44,448 nucleotides of DNA from an uncultured Clostridia bacterium (GTDB lineage Bacteria > Bacillota > Clostridia > Christensenellales > Borkfalkiaceae). Positions within the stretch are counted from its first letter, which is position 1. Every line of letters starts with the position of its first letter. The position numbers and the translations under genes are program-made. A model generated the notes under the pieces. The model had not been told where the DNA came from and searched no databases. It saw nothing but the letters and a program-made list of their open reading frames with translations. The stretch is from the NCBI GenBank assembly GCA_934272745.1, contig CAKQSI010000016.1:1-44448 (forward strand), in the 5' to 3' direction. Positions 1-7,047 of the stretch are shown piece after piece.

Positions 1-1
1 G

Positions 2-331
2 CTTTCGGGCGGACAACGGCAGTCGGTTTCGCTTTTGATGGCGACGATGACGCCCGTCGATCTGCTGATTCTGGACGAACATACCGCGGCGCTCGACCCG
101 AAAACCGCCGACGCCGTCATGCGCTTGACCTGCCGTATCATAAGAGAAAAGAACCTTTCCGCCGTAATGGTAACGCACAACCTGCGCTATGCCGCGGAAT
201 ACGGCGATCGGATCGTTATGATGCACGAAGGAAAGATGGTTCTGGACAAAAACGGGGAGGAGAAATCCGTCGTTCGGGTGGAGGATATTCTGCACATTTT
301 CAATAAAATTTCCGTCGAATGCGGAAACTAA
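2..331 (+). CDS. ABC transporter ATP-binding protein, C-terminal part (COG1101-like)
   Basis: Only the 3' end is inside the window; the frame is open from base 2. Visible in order are the ABC signature LSGGQRQ, a Walker B strand LLILDEHTAALDP with catalytic Glu, and the H-loop in VMVTHN. The tail (RIVMMHEGKMVLDKNGEE) is like ATPases of the COG1101 group, which energise ABC importers with TrpX-type binding proteins thought to carry tryptophan or tyrosine. The Walker A motif and any permease or binding protein genes lie left of the window. A link to aromatic amino acid uptake is inferred from the family and from the aro operon nearby; it is not shown by this fragment. The gene faces the leftward aminotransferase gene, so the two are convergent. 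Confidence 0.85.
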   Translation, partial: LSGGQRQSVSLLMATMTPVDLLILDEHTAALDPKTADAVMRLTCRIIREKNLSAVMVTHNLRYAAEYGDRIVMMHEGKMVLDKNGEEKSVVRVEDILHIFNKISVECGN

Positions 332-353
332 AGAAAGAATCGGATAAAAAGAC

Positions 354-375
354 GAGGCGCCCGCCGCGGCGCCTC
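354..375. repeat. GC-rich inverted repeat
   Basis: Perfect 8-bp stem (gaggcgcc/ggcgcctc) with a six-base loop, 23 bases after the ABC ATPase stop codon. No T-run follows, so it is not a canonical terminator. It may still protect the 3' end of the transcript. Confidence 0.5.
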
Positions 376-450
376 TACAAAACATAACCCGTTCCGTTTT
401 GATATTTCGATATATGGAATCCGGGCGCCCGCCGCGGATAATTGCAATCG

Positions 451-510
451 GGTGTCGGTAAAAAACGAGCGGTATTTGTAGGTGTCGGTAAAAAAGAAGC
501 GGTATTTGTA
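451..510. repeat. Tandem 30-bp duplication
   Basis: Two adjacent 30-base units beginning ggtgtcggta and ending ggtatttgta. They differ at only two neighbouring bases (466-467 versus 496-497). There is no spacer and no third copy. It looks like a recent slippage or duplication event in non-coding DNA. Confidence 0.9.
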
Positions 511-657
511 GTGGTTTTGACTTGTCGCCCGGGAAAATGCGGGAGCGATGAAATCTTGCAAGAAAAATGTTGGGGCGATCGTTGATTTTCCGCCACGAGA
601 AAGTATTTTCTACGCGGTATAGGCGTATTTCGGACAACGTAATTAAAGATACAGAGT

Positions 658-687
658 AAAAAATAAGCGGGCGACCACCGGTCGCCC
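658..687 (-). terminator. Terminator of the leftward aminotransferase gene
   Basis: Read leftward, an 8-bp stem gggcgacc/ggtcgccc (669-687, three-base loop) is followed by gcttattttttac, a U-rich tail. It begins 8 bases past the aminotransferase stop codon. The stem belongs to the same palindrome family as those at 17338-17411. Confidence 0.75.
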
Positions 688-694
688 GTACAAA

Positions 695-1891
695 TTATTT
701 TCCTTGCGGAAAAACGCCGCAATCTTTTGCCAGCGCTTCAAAAACGGGGAGAGAGGCAAGCACGCGTTTCTTCGGGACGCAGGTGGCGATACGCAAAAAG
801 CCGGGCGCGGCGAAACTGTCCGTGGGGACGAGCAGAAGCCCGCGCTTTTTGGCCTCGTCCGAAAAGGCGTTCGCGTCGCCGCCGGGCGCTTTCATCATCA
901 GGTAAAATGCGCCTTGCGGTAAAAACACTTCATACCCGCAACCTTTCAGCGCGGCATAGAAAATATCGCGGTTTTCACGGTAGGGTTCGATAAAAGACGG
1001 TTCCTCCGCGCACAGCCCGACGACCTTTTGGAAAAGCGACGGCGCGCAGACGTATCCCAGCGACCGTCCCGCTCCAAGAATCGCCGCGTAAAGTTCGGCG
1101 CCTGCCGCCATATTTTGGGAAACGGCAAGAAAACCGATCCGCTCCCCGGGGAGGGAAAGCGATTTGCTGTAAGAATAGCACAGCACGGCGTCGTCGTAAA
1201 AGGAAAGGGGGCTGCGCACTTCGCTTCCGAAAGAAATTTCGCGGTAGGGTTCGTCCGAAAGGAGGACGATGACGTTGCCCGTCTTCTTTTCCGCGGCGCG
1301 CAGAACGGCAGCGATTTTTTCCAGCACCGCTTTGGAATAGACCATTCCCGACGGGTTGTTGGGGGAATTGACGATCACTGCGGCGGTTTTGCCGCTTATC
1401 GCGCGGGAAAACGCGTCGAAATTCACCGGGTGATCGGGATCGGAAAAGGGGATAACCACCGTTTTTCCGCCCGCGTTTTTGATAAATACGTCGTATTCGG
1501 GGAAAAAAGGCGCGAAAACAACAACTTCGTCCTGCGTTTCGGTCACCAAGGCGCGGAAGGCGATCGCAAGCCCCGCCGCGGCGCCGCAGGTCAGATAAAC
1601 GCGGTCTTTTTCTATGGGCAGCCCGTATTTTTCCCGGTTGAAAAGCGCGATTTGCTCCCGCACGGATTCGTCTCCTTGCGCGGAGGTATAGGCGTGAACG
1701 GTCGTGTCTTCTTTAAGCAGGCGGATTGCAGCATTTTTGACCGCTTCCGGCGCGGGGACGGAGGGGTTTCCCAGCGTGAAATCGTAGATCGGGGCGCCGG
1801 GGTGCTCCTTTTGATATTGTTTTCCGTATTCAAACAGGTCGCGGATGACCGAGCGTTTTTTACCGAGGGAAACCATTGCGGAATTGAACAT
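695..1891 (-). CDS. PLP-dependent class I/II aminotransferase
   Basis: A 398-residue fold-type I aminotransferase. Family motifs are visible: YDFTLGNPS near the N-terminus, SPNNPSG, SDEPYRE, and SYSKSLSLPGERIG holding the Lys that forms the Schiff base. The start at 1891 is chosen because AGAGGT lies 7 bases upstream; a frame extension upstream of it has no such site. It is transcribed from its own promoter (1933-1961), divergently from the aro operon. Family members move amino groups between 2-oxo acids and Asp, Ala or aromatic amino acids. Its position beside a complete Phe/Tyr pathway suggests it could transaminate phenylpyruvate and 4-hydroxyphenylpyruvate. The sequence alone does not fix the substrate. 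Confidence 0.9.
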   Translation of the reverse strand: MFNSAMVSLGKKRSVIRDLFEYGKQYQKEHPGAPIYDFTLGNPSVPAPEAVKNAAIRLLKEDTTVHAYTSAQGDESVREQIALFNREKYGLPIEKDRVYLTCGAAAGLAIAFRALVTETQDEVVVFAPFFPEYDVFIKNAGGKTVVIPFSDPDHPVNFDAFSRAISGKTAAVIVNSPNNPSGMVYSKAVLEKIAAVLRAAEKKTGNVIVLLSDEPYREISFGSEVRSPLSFYDDAVLCYSYSKSLSLPGERIGFLAVSQNMAAGAELYAAILGAGRSLGYVCAPSLFQKVVGLCAEEPSFIEPYRENRDIFYAALKGCGYEVFLPQGAFYLMMKAPGGDANAFSDEAKKRGLLLVPTDSFAAPGFLRIATCVPKKRVLASLPVFEALAKDCGVFPQGK

Positions 1892-1932
1892 AATTTTACC
1901 TCTTGCCGCCGCGGGCAAAGTCGTTTTTTCTT

Positions 1933-1961
1933 ATTGTAGCAGACCGGTCGCCCTTTGTCAA
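1933..1961 (-). promoter_or_regulatory. Sigma-A promoter of the aminotransferase gene
   Basis: Read leftward: TTGACA (1956-1961), a 17-base spacer, and TACAAT (1933-1938). The -10 lies about 42 bases before the chosen start codon. Confidence 0.85.
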
Positions 1962-2133
1962 ACGGGGGAGTGTGCGGAGTGAGATTTCCATTATAACTTT
2001 TACCTTTGGGAAGAATCGGACGTAAATTTTCACGTAGTTTCCTGAAAAGGTCAAAGGCGGCGCCGGATTCCTTTCCGTTTTCCCAAAATTCCGAAAAAGT
2101 CCGCCGAAATTTACTGAAAAACGCGGAAAACCC

Positions 2134-2162
2134 TTGACGGACGGGGAAAAAGGGTATATAAT
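2134..2162 (+). promoter_or_regulatory. Sigma-A promoter of the aro operon
   Basis: TTGACG (2134-2139), a 17-base spacer and a perfect TATAAT (2157-2162). Transcription would start near 2169, about 34 bases before the leader peptide start and about 240 bases before aroF. Confidence 0.9.
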
Positions 2163-2202
2163 ACACCCATAAAACCGCATTTTCGCGGCAGAGGACGACA
2201 AT

Positions 2203-2259
2203 ATGCAACGCCTTTACGCCTTTTATTACGGATACTTTACCTTGAAGAAACCATATTAA
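2203..2259 (+). CDS. Tyr/Phe-rich leader peptide of the aro operon
   Basis: A small reading frame encodes MQRLYAFYYGYFTLKKPY and stops at TAA 2257-2259. GAGG sits 8 bases before the ATG. Seven of 18 residues are aromatic (five Tyr, two Phe), there is no Trp, and it sits between a strong promoter and an intrinsic terminator ahead of a Phe/Tyr biosynthesis operon. This is the classical layout of a ribosome-attenuation leader, as in enterobacterial pheL. Its role is to sense charged tRNA-Tyr and tRNA-Phe, and the peptide itself need not be functional. The arrangement is seen in the sequence; the mechanism is inferred. Confidence 0.85.
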   Translation: MQRLYAFYYGYFTLKKPY

Positions 2260-2279
2260 ACGGATATCGGTTATTTTTT
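2249..2279 (+). promoter_or_regulatory. Leader hairpin 1 overlapping the leader peptide stop codon
   Basis: aaccatat (2249-2256) can pair with atatcggtt (2264-2272) with one bulged C, followed by six T (2274-2279). The 5' arm contains the last Pro-Tyr codons, so a ribosome finishing the leader would cover it. It could be a pause, a protector or a weak first terminator. I cannot find a convincing antiterminator pairing. Confidence 0.5.
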
Positions 2280-2301
2280 GTCGTACAAAAATTCGGGTAA
2301 A

Positions 2302-2331
2302 ATGATCGGTAGAATTGCCGGTCATTTTTTT
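2302..2331 (+). terminator. Attenuator terminator ahead of aroF
   Basis: atgatcgg (2302-2309) pairs with ccggtcat (2318-2325; one G-U pair) around an eight-base loop and is followed by seven T. Flanking A and T bases lengthen the stem. It ends about 76 bases before aroF, so it can stop transcription before the operon. Confidence 0.85.
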
Positions 2332-2407
2332 ATTTCCGAAAAAGGGAAGCGGCGCGGCTTTTCGACCCGATCCGAAAAAGAAAGAAAAACCCCGTCAGGA
2401 GAAAAAT

Positions 2408-3421
2408 ATGATTATCGCAATCAAGAAAAACAGCGAAAAACAGCAAGTAGACAACCTTTTGGACTGGATCAAAGACTTAGGCTTGGGCGTCAACGTCAGC
2501 GAGGGGGAAAATTCCACCATCATCGGACTGATCGGCGACACTTCCAAAGTGGACATTGATCTCGTCCGCTCGCTCGATATCGTAGAAGCCGTCAGGCGTA
2601 TTCAGGAACCGTATAAAAACGCCAACCGGAAATTCCACCCGGAAGACACCATCGTGGACGTTGCCGGCCACAAATTCGGCGGAAAGCATTTCCAATACAT
2701 CGCGGGTCCGTGTTCGGTGGAATCGGAAAAACAGATCATCGAAGTGGCGCTTGCCGTCAAAAAGGCCGGGGCGACCTTACTTCGCGGCGGTGCGTTTAAA
2801 CCGCGGACTTCGCCGTACGCGTTTCAAGGGCTAAGAGAAGCGGGACTGCCGCTTCTTTTAAAAGCCAAACAGGAAACCGGCATGCCCATCGTGACCGAAA
2901 TCATGAGCGTGCGGCATATCGACCTGTTCCGGGACGTAGATCTGGTGCAGATCGGCGCGCGCAACATGCAGAACTTCGAACTTTTAAAAGAAGTGGGCAG
3001 AATGGGGAAACCCGTCTTACTCAAGCGCGGGCTTGCCAATACCATCGAAGAATGGCTGATGAGCGCCGAATATATCATGAGCGAAGGCACGAAAGACGTC
3101 ATTTTGTGCGAACGCGGTATCCGGACGTTTGAACCGTATACCAGAAACACGCTGGATCTTTCGGCGATTCCCTTGTTAAAAGAACTGACGCACCTGCCCG
3201 TGATCGTCGATCCCAGCCACGCTTCCGGACTTTCCAGACTGGTCAGACCGCTGTCGATGGCTGCGGCTTCCGCAGGGGCGGACGGACTGATGATCGAAGT
3301 GCATAACGATCCGCCGCACGCGCTTTGCGACGGCGCGCAGTCCCTGCGCCCCGAACAGTTTGAAGAAGTGGTCAACAAAGTGGCGGTCATTCTTCCTCTC
3401 GTCGGAAAGGAACGCGACTAA
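2408..3421 (+). CDS. aroF: 3-deoxy-7-phosphoheptulonate synthase (DAHP synthase, type I beta)
   Basis: Joins phosphoenolpyruvate and erythrose 4-phosphate to DAHP, the first shikimate step. The product has 337 residues. An N-terminal ferredoxin-like regulatory domain (about 1-70) precedes the TIM barrel, which shows GPCS (100-103), RGGAFKPRTSPYAFQG (126-141), DPSH (268-271) and a late EVHNDP. Cys102, His271 and Glu297 fit the metal ligands. The start at ATG 2408 follows GGAGAAAAAT; the open frame upstream lies in the attenuator and is not translated. It is the first structural gene of the aro operon. The fused N-terminal domain is the type known for feedback control by Phe/Tyr or chorismate-level products; the effector here is unknown. 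Confidence 0.95.
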   Translation: MIIAIKKNSEKQQVDNLLDWIKDLGLGVNVSEGENSTIIGLIGDTSKVDIDLVRSLDIVEAVRRIQEPYKNANRKFHPEDTIVDVAGHKFGGKHFQYIAGPCSVESEKQIIEVALAVKKAGATLLRGGAFKPRTSPYAFQGLREAGLPLLLKAKQETGMPIVTEIMSVRHIDLFRDVDLVQIGARNMQNFELLKEVGRMGKPVLLKRGLANTIEEWLMSAEYIMSEGTKDVILCERGIRTFEPYTRNTLDLSAIPLLKELTHLPVIVDPSHASGLSRLVRPLSMAAASAGADGLMIEVHNDPPHALCDGAQSLRPEQFEEVVNKVAVILPLVGKERD

Positions 3422-3456
3422 AGCGCCGGAAAAATTTTAAGGAATAGGGAAAAACG

Positions 3457-4302
3457 ATGGTAGTCGGCATTATCGGACTGGGACTTATGGGCGCTTCTTT
3501 CGCGAAAACGCTGAAGCGCGCGGGAAATATCGCCGTCTTCGGCACGGATAGCAGCGCTGAGGTGATGAAAAAAGCGCGGCTTTCCTCCGTTATCGACGAG
3601 GAACTGACGACGGAAAACGCGGGGAAAGTCGATCTTCTGGTGGCGGCGCTGTACCCGCGGAATTTCGCTTCCGCGGTGGAACCGTTTCTGCCGCATATGA
3701 AAGCGGGGGCGGCGGTCGTGGATTTTTGCGGAATCAAACGCCCGGTGATTTCCGCAATGCGGAAAATGGCGGAGGAATATCCGGAAATTTATTTTATCGG
3801 CGGACACCCCATGGCGGGGCGGGAATATTCGGGCATCGGACACGCGGTTTCGACTTTGTTCGACAAAGCCTCTATGATTCTCGTTCCCGTAAAGGACGAT
3901 ATCAAACGCCTTGCGGAAATGAAAGCGTTCTTCCTTTCGCTGGGCTTTTCGGAAGTGGTCGTCACCAAAGCCGACTACCACGATACCATGATCGCGTACA
4001 CGTCGCAACTTTGCCACGTGGTTTCCAACGCGTTTATCAAAAACGCCAGCGCGGCGAGCCATGCGGGTTATTCTGCGGGCAGTTATCGCGACCTGACGCG
4101 CGTTGCCAGAATGAACAGCCGCATGTGGGCGGAACTGATGACCGATAACCGCGATAAACTTTTGATCGAATTAGACGAATTGATGGAGAACCTTTCCCGC
4201 TATCGGGAGGCGCTTGACAGGGGGGACGAAGCCGCCCTGCAAACCCTTCTTGAAGAGGGAAACGAGCGGAAGATCGACATCGACGCGGGGAAATACAGAT
4301 AA
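3457..4302 (+). CDS. tyrA: Prephenate dehydrogenase
   Basis: Oxidatively decarboxylates prephenate to 4-hydroxyphenylpyruvate, the committed step to tyrosine. It has 281 residues. A Rossmann dinucleotide motif GLGLMG (7-12) is followed by HPMAGREYSG (117-126), the family active-site block, and an all-helical C-terminal dimer domain. There is no room for an ACT domain, so feedback inhibition through ACT is not expected. AGGAATAGGG lies upstream of the ATG, 35 bases after aroF. It needs prephenate from the chorismate mutase in pheA of the same operon. Confidence 0.94.
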   Translation: MVVGIIGLGLMGASFAKTLKRAGNIAVFGTDSSAEVMKKARLSSVIDEELTTENAGKVDLLVAALYPRNFASAVEPFLPHMKAGAAVVDFCGIKRPVISAMRKMAEEYPEIYFIGGHPMAGREYSGIGHAVSTLFDKASMILVPVKDDIKRLAEMKAFFLSLGFSEVVVTKADYHDTMIAYTSQLCHVVSNAFIKNASAASHAGYSAGSYRDLTRVARMNSRMWAELMTDNRDKLLIELDELMENLSRYREALDRGDEAALQTLLEEGNERKIDIDAGKYR

Positions 4303-4391
4303 ATACGTTCCGGATCTTATCGTGCCGGGGAATACCGGGTAATCCGGCAGCATGCAGCAAAAAAGGAAAAGGGAAGAGAAAGGAGAACGTT

Positions 4392-5414
4392 ATGCAAAAA
4401 ATTACGGTAAACGCTTCTAAATCGTACGACGTCTGTATCTGCGGGGATCGCTCCGCCTTCCCTTTAAAGTTATACGCGGGGCGGAAGGTCGCGCTTGTTT
4501 CGGACGATATCGTGTTCCCTTTGTACGGAGAAAAGGTGCGGGCTTTGTTTCCGCAATCGGAAACGTTTCCCTTCGTCTTTCCCGCAGGAGAAAGCAGCAA
4601 GCGGGCGGAAATCTACCTTGCCGCACTGTCCTTTCTTGCAAAAAACGGATTTTCGCGCAAGGACGCGGTGATAGCGCTGGGCGGCGGCGTGGTGGGCGAC
4701 CTTGCGGGGTTCGTCGCTTCTACCTATATGCGCGGCGTTTCGCTGTATCAGATTCCGACCACGCTGCTTGCGATGATCGATTCTTCGGTGGGGGGAAAGA
4801 CCGCGATCGACCTTCCCGAAGGGAAAAATTTAGTCGGCACCTTTTATCAGCCGGACGGGGTATATATCGACCTTTCCGCGCAGCATACTTTGCCCGAAAA
4901 AGAGCGGGTGAACGGCTTCGGCGAACTGATCAAATACGCCTTTCTTTCGCGCGGGGTGGGGAAAGAAGATCTTGTTTTCCCCGCGACGGAAAAGGTGGTT
5001 TCCGCTTGCGTGAAAATCAAAGCGGATATCGTGGCGGCGGACGAGAAAGAGGACGGACGGCGCATGCTGCTCAACCTCGGTCATACGGTTGGGCATGCGA
5101 TAGAGATGCTTTCCGGCTATACGCTGCCGCACGGGCTTTGCGTGCTGAAAGGCCTTGCTGCCGCGATCGGCATTTCTCAAAAACTGTACGGATTTTCTAA
5201 GGAAACCGAAAGGGAAATGCGGGAGTTGCTTTCTTCCGCCCATGCTGCGGGGAAGGTGGATTTTTCGCTGCCCTTTGCAAAGGAAGAAATTATCCGCGCG
5301 ATTTTTCACGATAAAAAGGCGGCGGGAAACGAAGTCAACTTCGTCGCGATCAAAAAGATCGGCGACTGCGAAATCGTGCGCCTGCCGATCGCGGAACTGG
5401 AGAAGTTGTTATGA
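4392..5414 (+). CDS. aroB: 3-dehydroquinate synthase
   Basis: Cyclises DAHP to 3-dehydroquinate using NAD and a divalent metal. The protein has 340 residues, the usual size. GGGVVGDLAGF (97-107) and IDSSVGGKTAID (129-140) form the cofactor and substrate sites. Glu178, His231 and His247 match the metal ligands (GELIKY, NLGHTVGHAIE, LPHG). AGGAG precedes the ATG, and the gene overlaps aroA by ATGA, implying translational coupling. Confidence 0.96.
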   Translation: MQKITVNASKSYDVCICGDRSAFPLKLYAGRKVALVSDDIVFPLYGEKVRALFPQSETFPFVFPAGESSKRAEIYLAALSFLAKNGFSRKDAVIALGGGVVGDLAGFVASTYMRGVSLYQIPTTLLAMIDSSVGGKTAIDLPEGKNLVGTFYQPDGVYIDLSAQHTLPEKERVNGFGELIKYAFLSRGVGKEDLVFPATEKVVSACVKIKADIVAADEKEDGRRMLLNLGHTVGHAIEMLSGYTLPHGLCVLKGLAAAIGISQKLYGFSKETEREMRELLSSAHAAGKVDFSLPFAKEEIIRAIFHDKKAAGNEVNFVAIKKIGDCEIVRLPIAELEKLL

Positions 5415-6853
5415 AAGTCACCGTCACGCCATCCGCAATCCGCGGGGAAATCTCCGCTATCGGGTCGAAATCGGCGGCGCACAGGGCGCTGCTTGCCGCG
5501 GCTTTGGTTGGTAATGTTCCCTGCCTGCTTTCCGGCGTCACCCTTTCCGAAGACGTTCTGGCTACGATAGACTGCCTTGCCGCTCTCGGGGCAAAAGTCG
5601 AAAAAACGGGGAAAGGTCTGCTCGTTTTTCCCATCGAAAAAAGCCGGTTGCCGCAGACCGCAGTGCTTCGCGTGCGGGAAAGCGGCTCGACCTATCGTTT
5701 TTTTCTGCCTGTCGTTGCGGCGCTGGGGGTGGAGGCGGAGTTTATCGGCAGCGACCGCCTGTTTGCCCGCCCTTCCGGCGCGCTGTTTTCGGCGCTTATG
5801 CGCTGCGGCGTTACCGTTTCGGACGGCGGGCGGAAAATTTCCGGGAATATGACTCTACCGGATATTCCGGGCGTGTCTGTGAGGCGGCGATCCGACGGCA
5901 ACGATGAGGGGAAAACCGGCGATAGCGACCGCCGCAAAACCGGGCGTATAGAGATCGACGCTTCCGAAAGTTCGCAATACGTCACCGGGCTGCTGTTTGC
6001 GCTGGCGGTGCTGGGCGGCGGGCGGCTGAAGCTGACAGGCAAGCGCGTTTCTACCGGATATATCGATCTTACCGTGCAGATTCTGCGGGATTTCGGTGTC
6101 GATATCGCGGAAACGCAAGAGGGTTATACCGTCGGCGCGCATAATTCTTATATGACCCCAAGGGGCGCCGCGGGCGAACAAAACGTTGTAAAAACAGGCG
6201 CCGCGAGCGGGCAAAATTTTTTGGCGCCCAAAGAAAGCGGGCAAAACTTCGATACTCCCCAAACCTACGCGGTGGAGGGGGACTGGTCGAACGCCGCGTT
6301 CTTTCTCGCGGCGGGCGCGCTTTCCGGGGACGTCACGGTAAAAAATCTGCGGCTGAATTCCCTGCAAAAAGACAGAGCGATCGTTGAGATTCTGCGCCGC
6401 GCGGGGGCGGAAGTTGCCGTAAGCGAAAACGCGGTGCGCGTGAAAAAAAGCCGCCTCTCCGCTTTTTGCGCAGATGCGGAAGAGATTCCCGACGCGGTGC
6501 CGATTTTGTCCGTTCTTGCGGCGTTTGCGGCAGGGGAAAGCGTCATTTCGGGCGTTTCCCGGCTGAAAGGAAAGGAGTCCGACCGGCTGAGCGGCGTGAT
6601 CGCCATGCTGCGCCTTGCAGGAATTTCCGCCGCGACCGACGGAGCGGTTTTAAGAGTTACGGGCGGGCAGCCGCAGGGAAATGTCTTTCTTGCGGAAAAC
6701 GACCACCGTATGGCGATGAGTCAGGCGGTTTTAGGTTCCGCCGCAGCGGGGAGAACTGTGATTGCGGGTGCGGAATGCGTCAAAAAATCCTATCCGGCAT
6801 TTTTTGAGGATTTCGCGCTTCTCGGCTGCAACGTGAAAAAGACGGACGAATAA
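5411..6853 (+). CDS. aroA: 3-phosphoshikimate 1-carboxyvinyltransferase (EPSP synthase) with two inserts
   Basis: Transfers the enolpyruvyl group of PEP to shikimate 3-phosphate. It has 480 residues against about 425-430 usual. Conserved parts are KSAAHR (20-25), RESGSTYRF (89-97), SSQYVTGLL (187-195), VEGDWSNAAFFLAAGAL (288-304), KESDRL and ENDHRMAMS. Two low-complexity stretches explain the extra length. Residues 157-178 are charged (RRSDGNDEGKTGDSDRRKTG). Residues about 245-284 contain SGQN twice and sit just before the VEGD block, where homologues have only a few residues. Both are in frame and probably surface loops, so activity should survive. The gene is translationally coupled to aroB. 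Confidence 0.93.
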   Translation: MKVTVTPSAIRGEISAIGSKSAAHRALLAAALVGNVPCLLSGVTLSEDVLATIDCLAALGAKVEKTGKGLLVFPIEKSRLPQTAVLRVRESGSTYRFFLPVVAALGVEAEFIGSDRLFARPSGALFSALMRCGVTVSDGGRKISGNMTLPDIPGVSVRRRSDGNDEGKTGDSDRRKTGRIEIDASESSQYVTGLLFALAVLGGGRLKLTGKRVSTGYIDLTVQILRDFGVDIAETQEGYTVGAHNSYMTPRGAAGEQNVVKTGAASGQNFLAPKESGQNFDTPQTYAVEGDWSNAAFFLAAGALSGDVTVKNLRLNSLQKDRAIVEILRRAGAEVAVSENAVRVKKSRLSAFCADAEEIPDAVPILSVLAAFAAGESVISGVSRLKGKESDRLSGVIAMLRLAGISAATDGAVLRVTGGQPQGNVFLAENDHRMAMSQAVLGSAAAGRTVIAGAECVKKSYPAFFEDFALLGCNVKKTDE

Positions 6854-7047
6854 AAAACAAACGAATGAAAAATTGTCGCGCCGGGCGGAGAATAGAAAAT
6901 ACCGCACGGGCGGAGAATAAAAAGGCGGCGCGCCCGCAGTAAGAAACGGCATAAATTGCAACGGTTTTTGGACAGGCACCGACTGCTAAGGGCGGGGGTT
7001 CGCTGGACCGACGGCTATGTCCGACAACATGATATAAGGAGAAAATT

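Larger units (their letters stand above)
332..694. other. Intergenic region between convergent genes
   Basis: No supported gene. It holds the hairpin at 354-375, a 30-bp tandem duplication at 451-510, a degenerate gggcgatc-type half palindrome near 573, and the leftward terminator at 658-687. The reading frames crossing it have neither a ribosome binding site nor a recognisable product. Confidence 0.7.

Noticed and set aside
451..510. CRISPR-like direct repeat
   Set aside because: Only two units, directly adjacent without spacers, and no cas genes in the window.
1028..1939. Long rightward frame opposite the aminotransferase gene
   Set aside because: It is antisense to a clear enzyme gene, has no ribosome binding site and its composition is that of a shadow frame.
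2100..2400. T-box or TRAP control of aroF
   Set aside because: I see no T-box consensus and no run of spaced GAG/TAG triplets; the leader peptide and terminator explain the region.
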